NCBI GenBank assembly: GCA_001247695.2
Contig: LGRX02028909.1
Span: 1 to 13,958, forward strand
Source: Cymbomonas tetramitiformis
Taxonomy: Eukaryota; Chlorophyta; Pyramimonadophyceae; Pyramimonadales; Pyramimonadaceae
DNA length: 13,958 nucleotides
Direction: 5' to 3'
Shown here: positions 1-7,913 of the stretch, one piece after another
Layout of the letters: the number at the start of each line of letters is the position of its first letter
How positions within the stretch are numbered: position 1 is the stretch's first letter
Notes under the pieces: generated by a model
What the model was told of the DNA's origin: nothing
The model's database searches: none
What the model saw: only the letters and a program-made list of their open reading frames with translations
Position numbers and translations under genes: made by a program

Positions 1-630
1 TCAGGAGTGTTGAGCGGTGACGTCGTCAGAAGCGGCCGAGCTTAGCCGAGCGTGCTGAATTTCCATGTTTGAGCTGAATTCGAGTTTTTGAAGCGGAAAG
101 CCGCTGGCTGTCTCGGCGTCGCCGTGCACCTTCTCAACACTCCTAGGGTGGGAATTCACGGGAGTGCGAACTGTCGCGCCTCACCTGAGAATTCCCTTAG
201 GAACTTGGTAAAGAAAAGTAGTCGTAAACGACGAAGACGACGCCTTCGTACGAACACGTAGAAGGCAGCAGCAGCGGCGTTAGTGAGTGGAGCTAAAGCT
301 GAGCTGCGGCCCGCACACATACCGCAAACGCACGCACACAAGCATGAATTCAGGGTACACTTTTCGCGCGCCTGTTTTGTTGTCGTGCGGTGAATTCAGA
401 GGTGCTCCAGACTTCTTAGGTGCATATCGGGTCCCTGCACGACTGTCCGTTCTTTGCAAGAAAACCCGAAAAGCGTACGCTCAGCACACGGCGTCTCGGG
501 CTTACCTCAACCGCGTGGAGCTGTGGCCTCTAGCGCTGCGAATTCGCCTTCCGTTATGCGAGTGGGGATCTACGCCTAACCGGTGTGGTCGCGCGAGAGG
601 GGTTGCGGGTTCGGGGGTACTGAATTCAGG
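1..630. other. GC-rich segment dense in GAATTC palindromes, no supported gene
   Basis: This stretch is visibly GC-richer than the DNA after 2255. GAATTC occurs at 76, 152, 189, 346, 392, 540 and 622, where chance would give fewer than one. Several copies sit in similar surroundings (TGAATTCAGGG at 345, TGAATTCAGAGG at 391, TGAATTCAGG at 621), which suggests a decayed short repeat. A small hairpin, ACGAAG/CTTCGT, lies at 231-249. A 132-codon plus-strand frame from the ATG at 344 to 742 is open, but it is arginine/leucine-rich with no motif and is not called as a gene. Confidence 0.5.
3..144. repeat. 142-bp segment bounded by a perfect 12-bp inverted repeat
   Basis: AGGAGTGTTGAG at 3-14 is the exact reverse complement of CTCAACACTCCT at 133-144. 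Inside lie a GCGG/CCGC hairpin (93-104) and a GCCGAG/CTCGGC pair (34-39 and 113-118). The left arm is almost at the window edge, so this may be a small foldback element or the end of something larger. No target-site duplication can be judged because only two bases precede the left arm. Confidence 0.4.
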
Positions 631-945
631 CTATGCGCTACGTGAGGAGCGCGTATCAGACGAACTGTCCCTGGCTGATTCAAACAGGCGCTTAGTGCGT
701 GGGAATTTGCAGAGTCGCTGTAAATTCAGCGAGGAAATATAAATATTCGATACAAATTTACGCAAGGCCAAGATGATTTTGAAAGGTTCAGTGTTATCTG
801 CAGAATGTCTTGAAATCGTCTCTATTCTCCTTAAAAGCTCCTTTCCTACAGCTGCAGCTAGGCGTTTTGTGACTTCTCGGTTCGCGATGTTTCGCCTTCT
901 CCAATCAGCGATCTGCTTCTTCATTTGAACTGTCGCCAAATGCTA
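631..945 (-). CDS. Possible coding fragment (exon-like frame), unrecognised
   Basis: A minus-strand frame runs from just after a TAG at about 948 down to 631. Its first 50 or so residues are helix-like and charged (QMKKQIADWRRRNIANREV, then KRLAAAVGKELLRRIETIS), which looks more protein-like than the other frames here. It has no ATG at its upper end: the frame begins just after a TGTAG that could be a splice acceptor. After residue ~60 it becomes less convincing, and a GTAAAT at the ALR codons could be a donor, though the nearest acceptor would leave an intron of only about 44 nt. I recognise no family. It could be an exon of a real gene, a transposon protein fragment or chance. Confidence 0.2.
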
Positions 946-1749
946 CATCCCGTTGGTGACTCTTGAGCTACTACATTCTGATGATGGCTGCTGTTGTGAC
1001 GTGGTGTCACATGTGGTGCGTCCATGTCGAGTTGCCGTGAACGTCTGCGCTTGGGGCGCGGTGCAGTGCTTCGCGTCTGTACCCGTCGGTGTTGCAGGTG
1101 CCAGCGGTGATCCGGTGCGGCGAGTAGGAGATTTCGTCCACGTGGCGCGGATGAGGCGCTGTGGTGCCTGCGATGTTCCTTGATCTTCACGAGGCCGTAG
1201 ATGGGCTCAGCCAGGCCCGGCGGGAGCCGCGCCACGCCCGGCGGACTGTTGCCCCGGTTGTGCGAGCAGGGGCAGTTCAGAGAGAAAGCATTTTGTAGAA
1301 CGGGAAATGGGTCAGGGCGAATGTAGCTCGAGTTTGGCGTTGGTGTCGTACGTGGTGACGTGGCTGTCGTGCTGCTGAATAACTGACTGGGGTGTTTTGG
1401 GTAGATGTAAAGGCTGATACGCCATGGGTGGTGCCCGTGGCTGCTGTGCGATGGTGCTGTTGTCGTGACGCATCGTACTGTACTGCGTTGGCGTGTTTTG
1501 GGTGTAATTGAGATGCGTGACCAGCGTCATCATGCAAATAACTGATTATGAGGAAGGGGTAGTCTGGGGGGCGCCGTACTGATCGCGGGTTTCACGGAGT
1601 TTCGACTCGCGAAAGGGGATGTGACTGTGAGGTTTACTCCTGTAAAGGTGGCAGTCAGGAAGGCTCGCCCTTGGACGTAGGTGCTGGCCTCTGCTTTCCT
1701 GGTGGTTTGCTGAAGCAAGATTTACATTGGGCTGACGTGGGTTGCTGGT
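946..1749. other. GC-rich stretch with overlapping open minus-strand frames, no supported gene
   Basis: Several minus-strand frames stay open (1235-921, 1533-1312 and 1718-1530), but they are low-complexity His/Gln/Pro/Thr/Arg-rich in more than one frame at once, as expected for GC-biased sequence without stops. A weak duplication is visible on the plus strand (GTGTTTTGGGT near 1391 and 1492). No motif, signal peptide or domain is recognisable. Confidence 0.4.
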
Positions 1750-2069
1750 GGTATCTGAGCGTGAAATTGGGGCGGTGGTGTGGCTGGTTATAAATGCTGG
1801 TGGTATCTGAGCGTGAAGTTGGGACGGTGGTGTGGCTGGTATAAATGCTGGTGGTATCTGAGCGTGAAATTGGGACGGTGGTTTGTTGGTATAAATGCGT
1901 GGTATCTGAGCGTGAATTGGGGCGGCGGTGGTGGTATAAATGCTGGTGGTATCTGAGCGTGAAATTGGGGCGGTGGTTTGGCTGGTATAAATGCTTGTGG
2001 TATCTGAGCGTGAAATTGGGGCGGCGGTGTGGCTGGTATAAATTGTGGTATCTGAGCGTGAAATTGGGG
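1750..2069. repeat. Minisatellite, 6.5 units of 47-52 bp
   Basis: Units begin with GGTATCTGAGCGTGAA at 1750, 1802, 1853, 1901, 1948, 1999 and (partial) 2047, giving lengths of 52, 51, 48, 47, 51 and 48 bp. Each full unit has the core GGTATCTGAGCGTGAAATTGG, a GGCGGTGGT-like block and a TATAAAT. TATAAA occurs at 1789, 1840, 1890, 1935, 1986 and 2037, a ~50-bp rhythm. Read on the minus strand, a 51-bp unit encodes a 17-residue proline-rich repeat. Units of 47 and 52 bp break that frame. Confidence 0.9.
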
Positions 2070-2255
2070 AAAAGCGATGTTGCGGAGTGGGGGAAAATGG
2101 TGACAACTGGCGCGGGCGTGGGAATGACTGTCTGGGAGGTGGCAGGGAAGTGGCGAAGCTGAGAGCGCAAAGGGGGGGGAAGGCCTTTGTCGGGGCTGTG
2201 AGGGGCCCCCCGGCCCTGTGGGTTGGGCGTGTCTATAGTTGTGACAATCAACCAT
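1788..2255 (-). CDS. Possible proline-rich repeat protein, frame broken by repeat indels
   Basis: An ATG at 2255 on the minus strand (ATGG context) opens 155 codons. Residues 1-62 are proline/serine/histidine-rich without a motif. Residues ~63-114 repeat PPPQFHAQIPxAFIPAT, 17 residues per 51-bp minisatellite unit. The 47-bp unit (1901-1947) then shifts the reading frame, and what follows (TLRYHQH repeats) looks like an out-of-frame copy. The ATG lies at the boundary between AT-rich and GC-rich DNA, which would suit a 5' gene end. Against it, the repeat is open in all three minus frames and two units have lengths not divisible by three. It may be a decayed gene, an exon with polymorphic repeats, or non-coding satellite. 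Confidence 0.25.
   Translation of the reverse strand: MVDCHNYRHAQPTGPGGPSQPRQRPSPPFALSASPLPCHLPDSHSHARASCHHFPPLRNIAFPQFHAQIPQFIPATPPPQFHAQIPQAFIPAKPPPQFHAQIPPAFIPPPPPQFTLRYHAFIPTNHRPNFTLRYHQHLYQPHHRPNFTLRYHQHL
2070..2255. other. GC-rich block ending at a sharp composition boundary
   Basis: This block contains G/C runs (AGGGGGGGGAAGG near 2170, AGGGGCCCCCCGGCCC near 2201). At about 2255 the sequence switches within a few bases to AT-rich DNA, which continues for more than 5 kb. Confidence 0.5.
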
Positions 2256-3050
2256 GAATGTTGATATACAGACAACTCACTTATTTGCTATGAAAAATGT
2301 CATATGCAAAAGTGAAGTTCCTTGTAATGATTCTGTACTACATTCCACATACACAGATATGTACATATATCAATATATATATATATATATATATGTTGAA
2401 AAATGGCCAAAATCGATACCTTTGGCGATTAATTTGAAAATTGAAAATTGAAGCTTGTTTTATTTGATATTATGATTTTATACCTATTAAGGTATCAGAA
2501 AATCATAATGACACATGTCATATCAGTGTGACACCCTAAATATTAGGTGTTGAATATATATGGGTAACACTATTGCCATGGCAACAAATCTCTCAAAATG
2601 CTGTGCGTGAAACACATTTTGAAAAATTCGGATTGATTTTTTTTGCTGAAATGAATATTTATATATCAAATAACAATCCCTGAGCACAATAGCATGTGTA
2701 ACGCCCTGTAACAACCCTAAATTTAAATGTGTGTGACAGGGGGTGTAACGTGCCTCCTGAAAACCACCTTACGTCCATGTAAATATTAAATGCAGTTTTG
2801 CTTAAAAATCTTTGCAAAAACATTATACTGCTTATTTTTTACATGTATTAGGGTTACTGATACCATGTAACACCCTAATCACACTATTGGGTGTTTTGGG
2901 CCACTGTAACGTGATATGCCCTAAACTGCCACTGTAATTTCGATAAAACTTCGTGTTTGGCGTTAATATATCATGCTGAAATCAGCACAGACATGATAAT
3001 ATTACGGGCAACAACCCAAGAACTGTTGAACAACAACCCTAAAACTGTAT
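2256..3050. other. AT-rich non-genic DNA with scattered telomere-like heptamers
   Basis: No gene is supported. CCCTAAA occurs at 2534, 2715, 2919 and 3037, CCCTAA at 2873, and TTAGGG at 2848, mostly in a TAACACCCTAA or ACAACCCTAA context. An imperfect hairpin (ACACC-TAA/TTA-GGTGT) lies at 2531-2550 and a 12-bp palindrome, TTGCCATGGCAA, at 2573-2584. Confidence 0.5.
2373..2394. repeat. (AT)11 microsatellite
   Basis: An uninterrupted AT dinucleotide run of 22 bases, preceded by a degenerate ATATG/ATATC region from about 2356. Confidence 0.9.
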
Positions 3051-3051
3051 G

Positions 3052-3097
3052 AGCTACTTGCAAGCTATGAGCTATAAGCTGTAAGCTTTGAGCTATA
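3052..3097. repeat. Degenerate 7-bp AGCT-centred tandem repeat
   Basis: AGCT starts at 3063, 3070, 3077, 3084 and 3091, exactly 7 bp apart, with an outlier at 3052. The units read AGCTATG, AGCTATA, AGCTGTA, AGCTTTG, AGCTATA. Because AGCT is self-complementary, the array can fold on itself. Confidence 0.75.
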
Positions 3098-3106
3098 CGG
3101 TATATA

Positions 3107-3165
3107 GGCAACTGACTGCCTACGTAACACACTTCCTCAAGGGGGAAGAAGGTGGATAGGATTAC
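3107..3165 (+). repeat. Dispersed repeat with purine tract, copy 1
   Basis: The core CACTTCCTCAAGGGGGAAGA aligns with CACTTCCTTGAGGGGGGAAG at about 4527-4546, and the flanks on the left side (GGC..CTGAC..GCCTA) also align. A purine run followed by a TG (TGGATAGG here) resembles the polypurine tract/3'-LTR junction of an LTR retrotransposon, but no LTR end was found, so this is only a repeat call. Confidence 0.45.
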
Positions 3166-3980
3166 ACACATATCCATTTATATTCCGATCTGGTGATTTC
3201 TGATGGATTGCTTTTAAAAAAACCACTGCATCCACAAGTAACGTTGAAATTTGTACAACGTTAAATCCACCATCACTAATAAAGTGTAAACTCGGATGGG
3301 AAACTATATCCCAATGACTATAAGTTAACTATTGCTCAGCATTTACATCCTCGAGTAAATTCGGAATGCTGAACTATATACATAATATATACCTGATACC
3401 ATGCTTAATTGCATATCCTGGATCAGAAGATGATAGTTATATAATGTATATATATGTCCCACCTGATACACTTTGGCACTATAGCCGTACATAAGAGTGG
3501 GAAGGACAAGTGCATCGTTGTAAGACTGGTTGATATAGTCCCAGTGCTGAAGGCAGAATTTGGCACCTGAATAACAGCTGATAACTGTTGGTGACCACCA
3601 TGTAAGACCTTCCAAGCGTAACTCCTTTGTCCTGAGATGCAAGTGAATTGTTCATAATATATTGACATCACATAAAAGCATTCTGATAAAAACCTATATA
3701 TCCATGTGAATTGTCATTGCTACAAATGACATAGGTTTTGAATCGTCGAAATGAGTATAACTCCGATGCATTCATTAGTACAGAATAGCTGTTGAGATTA
3801 TTCCTCCGGCTGGATTGCAATCATTCACAATCCCTGTACATTCCGGTGACAAAATAATGCACTGGACTGATCACCACATTGGCATAATCTGTGATATATA
3901 AGTCACCAGAGAACCGAAAGCATTGCAATCAGCACAATGCTGTCTAGACGCACAAAGATGAGTAATATATATATATTGGA
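3166..3980. other. AT-rich stretch with no supported gene
   Basis: Only short frames are present and none has a recognisable motif. A 7-bp inverted repeat, AACGTTG/CAACGTT, lies at 3240-3262. A minus-strand open stretch around 3343-3671 may be further transposon debris, but I could not assign it. Confidence 0.4.
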
Positions 3981-4090
3981 GGCACAGTGTGACCAACGCT
4001 AAAATCGCGTATGCTCGGGCACTGTATTGTGACCTGCGCTAAGATCGTGTATGCATGGACACAACATGACTCGTGCCAATGACGTGGACA
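3981..4090 (+). repeat. Tandem ~38-bp repeat, about 3 units
   Basis: Units start at 3981 (GGCACAGTGTGACC), 4018 (GGCACTGTATTGTGACC) and 4057 (GGACACAACATGACTC). They share the later motif CGCTAAGATCGTGTATGC in diverged form. Related sequence recurs at 4349 (GGCACTATATGACCCACGCT), 6465 (GGGTACACTATAGTGACC) and 8519 (GGGTGCACTATATCAGG). Confidence 0.6.
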
Positions 4091-4348
4091 TATTTTATGC
4101 CACGACATCACATCTACATCAATAAATCATTCAGAGAGAAGGTGTTGACATTAGTGTAGCACCATTATACATATAGTCATGAGGATTTTAAAGAAGACAC
4201 AGTCTCTCCGATATTGACAAACATGGTACACACATATATATATCCATGCTCTCTGATCATATATTGATATCCCACGGCATATGATGATGGTAATAGCAAG
4301 CCACTTCGCCGCTGAAGGGTAGTGTTGTATTTTATACAGCACATGCAT

Positions 4349-4383
4349 GGGCACTATATGACCCACGCTGATGACGTGAATTC
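4349..4383 (+). repeat. Single member of the GGCACTATA repeat family
   Basis: GGCACTATATGACCCACGCT followed by GATGACGTG matches the ~38-bp units at 3981-4090. It is joined directly to the 61-bp hairpin repeat beginning at 4384, so the two modules may belong to one dispersed element. Confidence 0.5.
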
Positions 4384-4444
4384 GGGCTGCATCCCAAAGA
4401 CTGCGATGCACCTTTGGTGCAATGGGCTGCAACCCGAGAACTGC
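4384..4444 (+). repeat. 61-bp hairpin repeat, copy 1
   Basis: This matches 7936-7996 at 59 of 61 positions. It consists of GGGCTGCATCCCAAAGACTGC, a 6-bp hairpin (TGCACC-TTT-GGTGCA, 4407-4421) and GGGCTGCAACCCGAGAACTGC. Each GGGCTGCAxCCC block can also fold on itself. The surrounding sequence is unrelated to that of the other copy. Confidence 0.85.
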
Positions 4445-4506
4445 TATCCAGCTTCATAGTAAGCTATCACGTCGTCACATAGAGGTCGGACCTCTGTTGT
4501 ATTTGA

Positions 4507-4566
4507 ACGGCGCTTGACAACCGCCTAGCAATACACTTCCTTGAGGGGGGAAGATGATAAGCTAGA
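4507..4566 (+). repeat. Dispersed repeat with purine tract, copy 2
   Basis: Partner of 3107-3165. The purine run TTGAGGGGGGAAGA is followed by TGATAAGCTAG, which resembles a PPT/LTR-start junction. The next 100 bases are A-rich with no recognisable LTR landmarks. Confidence 0.45.
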
Positions 4567-4689
4567 AATACAACTAAAAACCAAATAATAATAAAGACAA
4601 ATAATAAAACAATTAAGTTGCATCATTGTTTTTGTTTTGGTAAGCCTGACTATATATAGTCAAACCATGCAGAACTCCATGAAGTTGAC

Positions 4690-4767
4690 ACATACATCAG
4701 CCAATGACATACATAAACATGAGCTTGATTTTGAAGACCAAGACATTGTATACATCTGGTCTAGCAT
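4690..4767 (-). pseudogene. Copia RNase H remnant
   Basis: Positions 4767-4729 read MLDQMYTMSWSSK on the minus strand, resembling the conserved copia block ending in (V/I)SWxSK before the ALSSTEAEY segment. Just before it, SACTVSIY resembles the STSGYxF segment. The downstream part reads as CLCMSLADVCVNF in one frame, with Q..V in another frame, as expected after point mutations and a small indel. It is non-functional. Confidence 0.55.
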
Positions 4768-4931
4768 GTATATTGACACGGTGCAAGCACTATAGCCTCT
4801 GCCACCGATGATCATTGAAAAGGGCAACCATTCCTGATATTTCATACATATCATCTGATTATATCATTAAAGGTGTCAAGATTACTCAAAGCAATATGCA
4901 GGCTACGGCCTGAGTACAACACCTAGATAGG

Positions 4932-5129
4932 TCAAAGCCATTGAGCTGACCAATGCAGCATACGTGCTAGCTGTCCTTGAAGGCTATACAATAAGCCTAT
5001 TGCCCTTATGTCTTGATATGTATCCGTGTATTGGCATCTCTTTGAGGTAATTATACCTACTGAATAAGCCATACCAATCATTTTGTCTTCATTGATCATT
5101 ACATATCTGATCATATCGCCATTGAGCAA
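4932..5129 (-). pseudogene. Copia RT C-terminal / connection region remnant
   Basis: The minus frame reads IRAIGLLYSL near 5015, resembling the copia YRSxIGSLLYL block between reverse transcriptase and RNase H. An overlapping frame just upstream reads RYNYLKEM, resembling the Y..DLLK.FGM block. The spacing between the two is shorter than usual, implying a deletion. Confidence rests mainly on its place between the RT and RNase H fragments. Confidence 0.4.
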
Positions 5130-5190
5130 TGCCTATTCTGTGAGATTGTATATCACGAGGCATTTTTAGTGCAACAAAGATCACCAGCTC

Positions 5191-5369
5191 TCCATCATAC
5201 CAAAAGGTTGAGTTGTTGTCAATTGATTTTTCAGACACCATTTCTCAAAGGTCTATTCATCATGAAAGACAGAGTCGGTGCAATCGTGGCTATTCAGCCT
5301 CCTACATAGCTGACATAGCTATATAGCTTATGACCCAACCGTTGTTAAGCAGCCTCCACGCTATATGGC
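5191..5369 (-). pseudogene. Copia reverse transcriptase remnant
   Basis: At 5369-5334 the minus strand keeps the codon register of the copia KALYGLKQAPRAW block at nucleotide level (GCC ATA TAG CGT GGA GGC), with TAT changed to TAG and other substitutions. About 165 nt further on, CTTTTGGTATGATGG (5206-5191) sits where the catalytic LLYVDD codons are expected and resembles them. The match is at DNA rather than protein level, so it is tentative. Confidence 0.4.
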
Positions 5370-5944
5370 TGAAAAATGACAAGCAATCTCTTCGGTCATT
5401 CTTGGGCATAGAGCTATCAAGCACAGCCAATCCAGGATGTTTATTCCAACATTCTCCAAGAGTTACTCATGTTTTCCATGTGTCATTTGAAAACAGCTAA
5501 TATACCGCCCTATAATGGAAGTCATCTCCTTCAGCAAAGGGAAGTAATTATGCTATAAAGTTGACCAATCTGATCATCATAAAAGTGACAGACAGATTTG
5601 AAAAAATCGATTAAAACTTGTATTGAAAATGAGTATTCCTTAAGATAAGGTATTGCACCTAAGGAAATAAAGGTTTCATCCTCTGAAATAGGAAAGGAGT
5701 TTTTCATTGACTCTGGTACCTGAATCCAGAATCGCATAGAAAATATGTTCTATCCTGTGCATATAGAAAGCACATTAGATTCAGATTCTGAGCATACAAA
5801 TGGACTTGAATGCACTCGGGTTTGTACTAAGTTGCAACTGTCCAAAGTTTTCATTCTGACATCACTATCTTATTTGTGGAATAGCATATAATGGTATAAA
5901 CCATCCACATATAGATTGACATCATACTTGTGGTTCATATCATT

Positions 5945-6176
5945 CTAGCACATAAGACACGCATGCTTCATTGAGAATCATGACTCTCTGAAAATTCATT
6001 CTGGAATGTTTAAGAATTTTGTTGCCTCGACCATTAGGCCACGAAGTCTTGGGAAAAGCCAGACTATCGCAATCTGCAGCTGGTTTGCAATCGCAGTTCA
6101 TCCTCATTCTGGAAAGTGACAGAAATTTTATAAAACAAGTCACAACTCTATCGGATTGAAATGACACATTCATCAT
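5945..6176 (-). pseudogene. Copia integrase remnant
   Basis: A 78-codon minus-strand frame includes SLAFPKTSWPNGRGNK (6065-6018), resembling the copia integrase block LxxPYTPxxNGVAERKN, then RVMILNEACVSYVLE, resembling the ARxMLxEAxLPxxFWAEA block. The catalytic DNGGEY segment expected upstream is not recognisable. The linear order and ~20-codon spacing between the two blocks fit the family. Confidence 0.5.
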
Positions 6177-6464
6177 TCATACTTCTTATCATAACAAGTC
6201 TCTGAATAGTGTTTGCCCAAAAATAAAATGGGCACCATTGAGATAAGTGATCATGTGCTAAAGAATATACACATATCACTAGGCAATGCCATGTTCTATT
6301 CATAATGAATGACATGTCAACCATCCATCAACTGTTGTTGTCATTACGGAAACTCCTTGATTGACTCTCCATTAGCTTCGATACCAAAGTTAACTTCGGT
6401 AACTCTCCATCACTGATTTCTTTGTTCATCATGACAATCATTTTTCAGAACCGTTGTCTAAGTT

Positions 6465-6523
6465 GGGTACACTATAGTGACCCTGAACTGACAAAGTATG
6501 TGGGCTGCAATCTAGCGACTGCA
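6465..6523 (+). repeat. Diverged copy of the GGCACTATA / GGGCTGCA repeat
   Basis: GGGTACACTATAGTGACC at 6465 is followed 37 bp on by GGGCTGCAATCTAGCGACTGCA (6502-6523). These are the same two modules in the same order as at 4349-4404, more diverged. The copy lies inside the copia relic, so it may be a later insertion. Confidence 0.45.
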
Positions 6524-6971
6524 TTTGACATCATCTGGCATTAGCCACATTAAAAACGTCAGGCATATCGCCAATATGACGTAGAGAGAATCAATGTTCA
6601 GACTGACATTGTTACCTCTAAAGCATTCGATGAGTAATCTCAGTCTGATTCTCTATCAAACCATTTTTTCATATAAAATAATGATTGAATAACATCCTCC
6701 ATCACCATCTAATTGGTTTGATACATCTCTTTTAACGAGAGGGAGGAAGAGTATAGATTCATTCATTTTCATACAGCTGCCACACCTTACATCATTGTGA
6801 TTTTGCTTGGAAAATTAAAAATCTTATCAAAAAGAATCTTATCAAAAGTTCCAGCATCTGTGTATAGCAGCTATAAAGTTGATGATACGGTACATCATGC
6901 CGATTGAAACATCAAATGAAGTCTTATTTGACTTACGATTGACACATGAAGTTCATTATGAAGAAATCATA

Positions 6972-7055
6972 GATGCATATTTCTCCGACTCTATCATTTA
7001 TATGAAGGTCATTGACATAGGAGAACGATGGTTTTTCAAAGGTGAATAAGCTGTA
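6972..7055 (-). pseudogene. Copia protease-region remnant
   Basis: The frame contains LFTFEKPSFSYV followed by NDLHINDRVGEICIY. This resembles the segment after the DSGASxHM active site of copia protease (FxxFE....V.MGD....V.GIG.I.I). The active-site aspartate block itself is not intact. Confidence 0.4.
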
Positions 7056-7326
7056 TTGTAAGCTTACGACCATCACTTTGACATTAACAGCCTGAGATGC
7101 TGATTGTCGAAATTCAAGAGTTGAAGGATTTGATGAATCAACCTTGATACATGTGTTTTGATTGATGAATTGTTGATCCATGGTTTCTCCCCAAATCTAG
7201 AGAAGCTGGCACACAAGTTGTTGCCAATGTCTTAAAGAAAGCATCTGAACAAAGGATTGCCAGTTGAGCCATCAAGCATCGAATTCCATTTATGGCAAAG
7301 CCGAGTGAGTAAATCCGCCACTCTAG

Positions 7327-7527
7327 CTATTTGCCAGTCATTCCTTCCAGGCTCATGACAAGAAACAATTCATCAAAGTTATGCACCAATGCATAAGTCA
7401 CATGCATGGTTGCACAGTTTGTATCCGAATGCCATTCCATCAAGGTTAAGCATCTTGACAGTAACTCTGGCCAACCAAAAGCCTTCCTGTCTTCGGATAT
7501 CTTGAGCACTCTCATTTCCAGCTCCAT
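7327..7527 (-). pseudogene. Possible copia gag remnant
   Basis: A 66-codon minus-strand frame with an ATG at 7527. The part YALVHNFDELFLVMSLEG resembles the LLxSLPxSYDxLVxxLS segment of copia gag. No zinc knuckle is seen downstream. On its own this would be weak; it is supported by lying upstream of the protease and integrase remnants on the same strand. Confidence 0.35.
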
Positions 7528-7530
7528 TAT

Positions 7531-7913
7531 AAACTAAGAAGCATCATGACTGTGCCTCACCAGGACGCTAATCCTCAAAGCCGCATACTTGAGGCGAGCC
7601 TTATGAGACAGTGACCTTTGGCTTGTGGGGCGTCAACCCCTCATCAAATCCTGAACACTTGTTAACACCTGGATAAATTTATCATGATGCAACTTAAGTG
7701 GGATTATAAGTTCCATATAATCATATTTTCTACGTATGCTGAAGGCATAACTGCCGCATATGATCACAATAGGTCGCAGCTTCTATAACATTGTGGCTTC
7801 TGACTCAAAAGTTGATAGCCGATGACTTTTGCCAATAAATTGCCGACCTAATAATAATCAGGCCGTGGAAACATGTACCCAAGAGGTTTTCGTCGATCGG
7901 TCGTATATAATCA
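7531..7913. other. AT-rich stretch with no supported gene
   Basis: This is where the 5' LTR and primer-binding site of the minus-strand copia relic would be expected, but neither a TG...CA pair nor an iMet-tRNA complement could be identified. It contains only short unremarkable frames. Confidence 0.35.

Larger units (their letters stand above)
4680..7530 (-). mobile_element. Decayed Ty1/copia-type LTR retrotransposon (internal region)
   Basis: Reading the minus strand from 7530 down to 4680, fragments resembling gag (7527-7327), protease (~7055-6972), integrase (~6065-5945), reverse transcriptase (5369-5191) and RNase H (4767-4690) appear in the Ty1/copia order. That is distinct from Ty3/gypsy, where integrase follows RNase H. 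Each fragment is weak on its own, and the consistent order and strand is the main argument. All frames are broken by stops and indels. The span of about 2.85 kb is shorter than a typical copia internal region, so deletions have occurred. No flanking LTRs or primer-binding site were found. Confidence 0.55.

Noticed and set aside
344..742. 132-codon plus-strand frame from an ATG
   Set aside because: It is arginine/leucine-rich with no motif, runs through the GAATTC-dense repeat region, and overlaps a more protein-like minus frame.
1655..2275. 206-codon minus frame across the minisatellite
   Set aside because: It has no ATG at its upper end and reads the repeat in a frame giving TLRYHQH-type low-complexity sequence. 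The ATG-initiated proline-rich frame is the better candidate.
2857..2865. CTGATACCA, complement of the iMet-tRNA primer site (also at 3393)
   Set aside because: Only nine bases match and there is no adjacent LTR end on the minus strand.
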